Below are positions 58,801 through 64,000 of a DNA stretch of 64,000 nucleotides, in pieces (position 1 is the stretch's first letter; the number at the start of each line of letters is the position of its first letter). The notes below the pieces were generated by a model. That model did no database searches, had not been told where the DNA came from, and was given only the letters and a program-made list of their open reading frames with translations. Where the stretch lies: assembly GCA_027574665.1 (NCBI GenBank), contig CM050649.1:61098150-61162149 (forward strand). The letters run 5' to 3'. The stretch is from Rhynochetos jubatus. Taxonomy: Eukaryota > Chordata > Aves > Eurypygiformes > Rhynochetidae. The position numbers and the translations under genes are program-made.

Positions 58801-60249
58801 ACTCCTTTGTAATCTCTCATAAATAGAAATCTTTTCATTAACCAGGTATTTTCTCATGACCTACAACTAATTAAGTTCCCACTCTTGAACAGAATGAATT
58901 TTTTCTTGGTAGGGAAAAATGAAGAATTCATGTATGGCAGCAGTTTTCCTTCTTATTACTAGACTTTTTAAATATTTTATTATCTGAAAGGGAAACTCTA
59001 ATCATGTGTGCAAAACAACTACAGATATGTCTAGATCCACAATATCTTTAAAGAAAACACACATATTCCTGCAATGTAACTGAGAAAAGTGGTCTGCAAT
59101 GCATAATACATTTAATAGTATTAAAATTTATGCCAGTGAAATATCTGTAAATCAGCCTGTAAATCAAAGTTGAAAATAAATGAATCTGGTACTTTAATGA
59201 AGACTATATTCAAGAAACAGATTTTTTTTAATCTATGCACTTAAAAATCTGTGTTTGAACAAATACCCAACGATAAATGGAAATGCAGTCCTGACAGCTA
59301 AAGGCATACACAAACAGAAGTTAGTAATTAAAAAAATATTTATTAGCTAGAAAGAGTTGACTGAAAGGATGAATATCAAGAATGAAAATTATTTTGAGGG
59401 AGTTATCTTCTGACTCTTTAGACTTCCAGTTGGTGCTTCAAAGTTTTCTTGCAAATTATGATTGTTGAATCATTAATATTTTTAAAGCTTGGAATGAATG
59501 GCATTAAGAGTTAAAAATCTCTAGAAAAGTACTAAACTACAAAATTTTGATATTATAATTTAATAGATGAAAGGGTCTGTTCATATTTCGATTTAGTCTT
59601 TTAATCCTTAGATTAGCTTCTGCACATGTGGCATATGGTCTTAGCTGGAGAAAGCCTATTCTTAGACTTAGCAGGCAAGTACTTTTGAATTCAGTGTCTC
59701 CTAGGGTTAGGCCAACAGTTCTCAACTATTTTCCCAACAACCAATGAGGTTGCAAGTCCTCTGATTTGGATCAGCAGGGATGTTCTATAAAGAAGTAGAC
59801 AGAAGCAAGGGAAATATAATTGTGAAGGAAGCAAAAACCTGGAACTCATTTTCAAGAGCATGCAGATGTTTTATTAAAATGTATTTCTTCTGATAAAACA
59901 GGGAAATGTGTAAAATGTCATGAATTTTCATTGACTTTTTTATCTGTTCCTGTAGCAGTTTATCTAGGAATACAGAAATCCCTTTCCTATATAAATTATA
60001 AAACTGCAATCTACCATTTTTTGAGGTCAAGGGTTTAACATACATATAACAATTGAGCAATGGCAATGAAAATAAGGAAAAAAACAACCCAAAAGTCTTA
60101 AGGCTTCTCCGTATACATGCATTTGAACTTCTGAGAAAAAAAATCTTATCTAGAATAAGGGGTCAAGGCTCTGATTAGATTTATTCTTCTTCTTTTTTCT
60201 GCTTTTGGTGCAATATGCCTTAACAATACTAGAGGAATACATGTAATAA
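58801..60249. other. Unassigned AT-rich sequence
   Basis: Nothing is recognised. Short minus-strand frames (59537-59725 and 59785-60087) show no domains. Confidence 0.55.
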
Positions 60250-60645
60250 AGGCTGAGCAGCCTGAAGAAGAGAAGGCTTCAGGGAGAACTTATAGCAGCC
60301 TTCCAGTACCTGAAGGGAGCTTACAAGAAAGCTGGACGGGGGACTATTTACAAGGGCCTGCAGTGACAGGACAAGGGTAATGGGTTTAAATTGAAAGCTG
60401 GGAGATTTAGACTAGATACCAGGAAGCAGTTTGTCATGAGGGAGAAGGTGATGCAGCACTGGAACAGGTTGGTCAGAGAAGTTGCAGATGACCCATCCCT
60501 GGTTGTCTTCAAGGCCAGTCTGGATGAGACTTTGAGCAACCTGGTCTAGTGGAGGGTGTCCCTGCCCATGACAGGGGGTTAGAAGTACGTGATATTTAAG
60601 GTCCCTTCCAATCCAAACCGTTGTATGATTCTGTGATTCTATATG
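60250..60645 (+). repeat. CR1 LINE 3' part with terminal tail
   Basis: In sense orientation: GCAGCCTGAAGAAGAGAAGG, GTGACAGGACAAGGGTAATG, GCAGCACTGGAACAGGTTGG and CCTGCCCATGACAGGGGGTT, then the 3' tail TATGATTCTGTGATTCTAT. It is 5'-truncated. The minus frame 60348-60539 is antisense. Confidence 0.94.
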
Positions 60646-61206
60646 ACTGTGTTGCTGATAACCTGTGTATCTTCCTGCCTTCAGCTTTATGTTCCAAAGT
60701 TTCCCTTCTGCTCACACAGATAGTGTGTTCACAGTGATACTTACCAGCATCTGTGAGAACAACAGGGAGATCAAGTTCACTGGGCTGCAAATTAGTAATT
60801 TTTATCTTTAATTTCTTTTTGATGTGTTAGTTTTCAGGTGTCTATATGCCTAGGCCAAGGGTAACATGTGGTTGCATGAGTGCTAGTACCACTGCAGGAT
60901 CAGTTGGTGAAATATCCTTTCACTAGACATAGATGGTGTACATCGAATTTGGAACATTATACTTTTTTCCCAAAAGCAGTGTGATACTTCACAACAACAA
61001 CAAATTATTTACAGGCAAATATAAAGGATAGATTTCCTTGTACCTGTGCACATTGCATTTAGGAAAACGTTCAGCTTCTGGAAACCAAGAGTTGAAAGCC
61101 TTTTACCTGGTAATGTACTTGATTGGTACTGCTGACCTGACAGTGAGTTCTTAATTTTGTCAACCAAGTAGATCTTTCAGTGTTAAATGCTGTCTTAATC
61201 CTAACA

Positions 61207-61233
61207 CCCCCCCCTCCCCCCCCCCCCGGCCCC
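61207..61233 (+). repeat. C-rich tract
   Basis: Eight C, one T, twelve C, then GG and four C. The opposite strand is a long G-run with quadruplex potential. Length in such a run is prone to sequencing error. Confidence 0.95.
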
Positions 61234-61370
61234 GGTATGTGCACCTCCATAATGAAATTACTTAAGACAATTGCTGCTTGCAAAGACATCAGTGTTGATA
61301 ACACAGAACCTGTCAAAAAGTGGAAGGAAGACATCATAAAATTTGGGGATATTTTCCCTCTCAAATTCAA

Positions 61371-61390
61371 TAATATAATATATTATATTA
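61371..61390. repeat. Perfect 20-bp AT palindrome
   Basis: TAATATAATATATTATATTA is identical to its own reverse complement. Confidence 0.98.
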
Positions 61391-63030
61391 TCCTATAAGG
61401 AAATATTACTTGCTTAAAGTGTGAAAATGCAATACGTAATTTGAATTCCATCTATATTTTCAGATGCAACCAGCCTTATTCTTCTATATAGTAAGGAAAG
61501 AAATTTTAGACAAATCTTTTATGACATTTTGCTACCACTCTCTGTCTTTTGCCGTAAAGGTATACAAATAATATGTACCAAAGTCGGTGAAGCCATTAAA
61601 AAATGAATTAAGGACTTCCTACTAACCCTAAACTGGATTTTTTCTTTCCCTGGCTCCTTCAGTTCTTGATTTAATGAGAGATGTGAAAGTGCCCATAATG
61701 TCTAGGGCTCTTCTCTACAAACTGAAGTACCTGCTTGGTCACATTTCATACTGAACTCAACTCAGTCCAGAAGAATTTTGTAAATGTGTCTACAAAATCA
61801 AACCCTCTAGATAATAAAGTATACGTGTTGTTGCAGGCATGCCAGAATTGCAGAAAAAAATCTTTATTGTTAAGCAAAATACTGATGTTCTAGATACACA
61901 TCCTAAGGAAAAATATACATATATTGAAGAAGACTGGCAGTTTAATCATAATCACTAGAGCTATAAATGTTCTAGAATTAGAATATTTTAGTGTTATGAA
62001 GAGACATTAAAAATTTATACTAGAAAATTTCAGATTAGTTTACTGAAACTGGTTCCTGTAAAATAGCAGAGCAGCGTGTAAGAAATAATCAGTGAAAGAT
62101 CATATACCACAGAGTACAAAGTAATAATAACATGGTTATTTTCCCATCAGAACCATGGGGAAATGCAAATTTCTATCTGATTTAGATGGAAAGGGATCCT
62201 TCCTCAAAATGGACCTAGTAGCACCTGAACCATCTTTCCCTCCACAGAACAGTTCAGCAATAATTCCCAGAAAGTATTGCATTTATAAACCTAAAACAAA
62301 GCAAAAGGAAAGCAAGCCAACATACTGACTTTTCATACACTTCACCTAAAATGCATTTTTAAGGTCAATTGTCATGTCTTGTGTCATGTCTTTTTGTAGT
62401 AACAATGATGATCACATAATTAAAGTCCTCACTAGAATTATTGTATTTGCAGATACTGAATGTTTGTCTTAAATATTTTTTTTAACAACAAAACCTACCC
62501 TTTTAGCTATGTATACATTATGTATATTTAAATCATTACAATATATACATATAATATGAGCAGTGTAGTCATAATTTATACAACAATTAATATTTCTCTT
62601 GTTCTGAAGGTTTTTTATATGTGGTGCACATAGATTGTGAACCTGCTTTGGCACTGCTTTTAATGAGAGGGATGATGAAATTGTTGTGCAAAGATCTTTT
62701 CCAATCTAGATTATTTTATGTTACTATCATTTTATTATATAAATGGAGAGACAGAAACATTATATCTAACACAGGCTTCACTGGAAGTAGTATGTAAGTG
62801 CATTTGTGTGTGCATGTATGTATTTGTATATGTGGAAAAAACAATAATATGTTCAAAAGTCAAATGTCTCATAAACTATTAATTTTTCAATCTCTTTGGG
62901 CTGTTTGTTTTTAAGGTAAATATAGTTGTTGTCATGGAGTTACATAAATAACTAGGTTGATTTGGATGTCTAAAAATTATTGAGTCTAGTCTCTTGCTCA
63001 AAGCAACACTAAGCTCAAACTTAGAAGTGG

Positions 63031-63297
63031 TTCACAGAATCACAAAATCGCTAAAGTTGGGAAAGACCTGTAAGATCATACAGTCCAACCGTCAACCCAA
63101 CACTATCATACTCATTAGACCATGTTCTCAAGTGCCCTTTCTACATATTACTTGAACACCTCCAGGGATGGTGACTCCACCACTTCCCTGGGCAGCCTAT
63201 ACCAGTGCCTGACCACTCTTTCACTGAAGAAGTTTTTCCTAATATCTAATCTAAACCTCTCCTGATGTAACTTGAGGCCATTTCCTCTTGTCCTATC
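63031..63297 (-). repeat. CR1 LINE 3' fragment
   Basis: It starts with the antisense tail TTCACAGAATCACAAAATCG and continues with GTAAGATCATACAGTCCAAC, CCTCCAGGGATGGTGACTCC, ACTGAAGAAGTTTTTCCTAA and CCATTTCCTCTTGTCCTATC. The match ends there. Confidence 0.93.
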
Positions 63298-63557
63298 AAG
63301 ACAAGAGGTTGTCTTTGTTGCTCAAAGCCTTACCCGTAGTTTTAAAATGTTTACTGTTGAAGAATTCAGAGTCTTTCTGGGCAATCAGATTCATTGTTTA
63401 ACAGTTGTTATTGTGAAGGATGTTTTCCTTATGGGCAATCAGCATCTTTCTTCTTGCAAACTTATTGTAACCTTTGGCTCTTGCACTTTTATCATACATC
63501 TCTGAGAAACATGCAGATGGCATGAACCACTTTTATTTAGTGCAACATTCCAATTAG
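63298..63557. other. Unassigned sequence between two CR1 pieces
   Basis: No recognised feature. It may be an insertion separating two parts of one CR1, since both neighbours are antisense and in consistent order. The plus frame 63272-63505 has no domain. Confidence 0.4.
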
Positions 63558-63845
63558 ATCCAAACTTAATTTTCTCCTCTCTAGGCTAAACAAACTTTAG
63601 TAGTATCTCAATATAACCTCATAAATTATATGTTCCAGCTGCCAGATATCTTTGTGGCCCTTCACAGATATCTTCCTCATTTTTCAAAATTATCTGGGTG
63701 AAGTGAGGGTGGAGAAGTGTAAACAGTAGTGTAGGTGTGGCCTCATGTATCCTCAGTAAAGGGGAATAACTGCTTTCCTTCATCTATTGCTCTTCCTCTT
63801 GTTCATGCTGTGTACAGTCCACTGTCTCCTCCACAAGGGCACACT
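63558..63845 (-). repeat. Degenerate CR1 LINE fragment
   Basis: TTTTCTCCTCTCTAGGCTAA, GATATCTTTGTGGCCCTTCA, GTAGGTGTGGCCTCATGTAT and CAGTAAAGGGGAATAACTGC follow the order of antisense CR1 ORF2, at low identity with gaps. Confidence 0.6.
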
Positions 63846-64000
63846 ACTGTGATAAAGTTGACAGCTATTCTACTTTCAGAGAAGGAAAAGAATTCCTAAA
63901 TATGTGGTTGCAGTAAAGAAAAAGCCTTGTCAGTTTAGGGAAAGTTTAAAGTATGTGTCAAGGTACAATTAAAGCAAAATTTAACAATCCAAACCCGGTT

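Larger units (their letters stand above)
60646..63030. other. Unassigned AT-rich sequence with a C-tract and a palindrome
   Basis: No gene or repeat family is recognised apart from the C-rich tract at 61207-61233 and the palindrome at 61371-61390. Confidence 0.55.

Noticed and set aside
60720-60790. On the minus strand, TTCTCACAG|ATGCTG|GTAAGT looks like a six-base microexon, and the frame reads TDAGKYHCE like an immunoglobulin-domain end
   Set aside because: Both readings depend on a few bases; the rest of the frame is not Ig-like and nothing else supports splicing here.
1-64000. Search for an operon, phage, CRISPR array, riboswitch or other compact multi-gene system
   Set aside because: The window is vertebrate repeat-rich DNA. 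I saw no regularly spaced direct repeats, no gene clusters and no RNA gene signatures.

Overview
The window looks like repeat-bearing, gene-poor nuclear DNA from a bird, most likely a neoavian. The case rests on many CR1 LINE fragments, several ending in the avian CR1 3' tail (variants of ATTCTATG), and on three groups of endogenous-retrovirus LTRs. Base composition is AT-rich. There is no operon-like packing, no rRNA or tRNA gene and no CRISPR-like array. I found no intact protein gene. Nearly all open frames are chance ORFs or frames crossing CR1 or LTR sequence. Family names come from recalled consensus features, not from a search.

Layout. 1-1245: a CR1 reverse-transcriptase fragment split by a solo LTR. 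2.6-5.5 kb: two more CR1 fragments around a possible ERVK-like LTR. 7.8-8.0 kb: remnants of two different LTRs side by side. 9.2 and 12.8 kb: CR1 fragments, the second abutting a truncated LTR. 14.4-31.5 kb: the LTR-rich part, with one truncated solo LTR (14.36 kb), one long LTR (18.37 kb), a head-to-head inverted pair (22.05-23.89 kb), a solo LTR with a perfect 5-bp target duplication (27.29 kb) and one with a 4/5 duplication (30.72 kb). 33.5-35.7 kb: a CR1 5' half (ORF1 to endonuclease) interrupted by LTR sequence. 35.7-51.0 kb: about 15 kb with only one very old CR1 remnant. 51.0-60.6 kb: a CR1 nested inside a CR1, a long CR1 3' part, an LTR/CR1 mosaic and a CR1 with its 3' end. 63.0-63.8 kb: two CR1 remnants.

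Three LTR groups recur. Group A begins TGTTGTGGTTTAACCCC-like and ends near AACTCTATCCC...CAGCACA, with an AT-rich interior. Group B begins TGTTCTGGTTT and carries diverged CTCCAGCATGGGGTCCCT-like units. Group C is a tentative class with a TTTATAGGG motif. The 5-bp target duplications on A and B copies fit ERVL-like integration.

Unexplained items that may matter are an exon-like open segment at 24.35-24.49 kb with splice-like borders, a protein-like open frame on the minus strand at 15.0-15.27 kb, a G-run-rich strand-asymmetric tract at 20.04-20.26 kb, and matching flanks on the inverted LTR pair that hint at a past inversion. I saw no evidence of a new multi-gene system.
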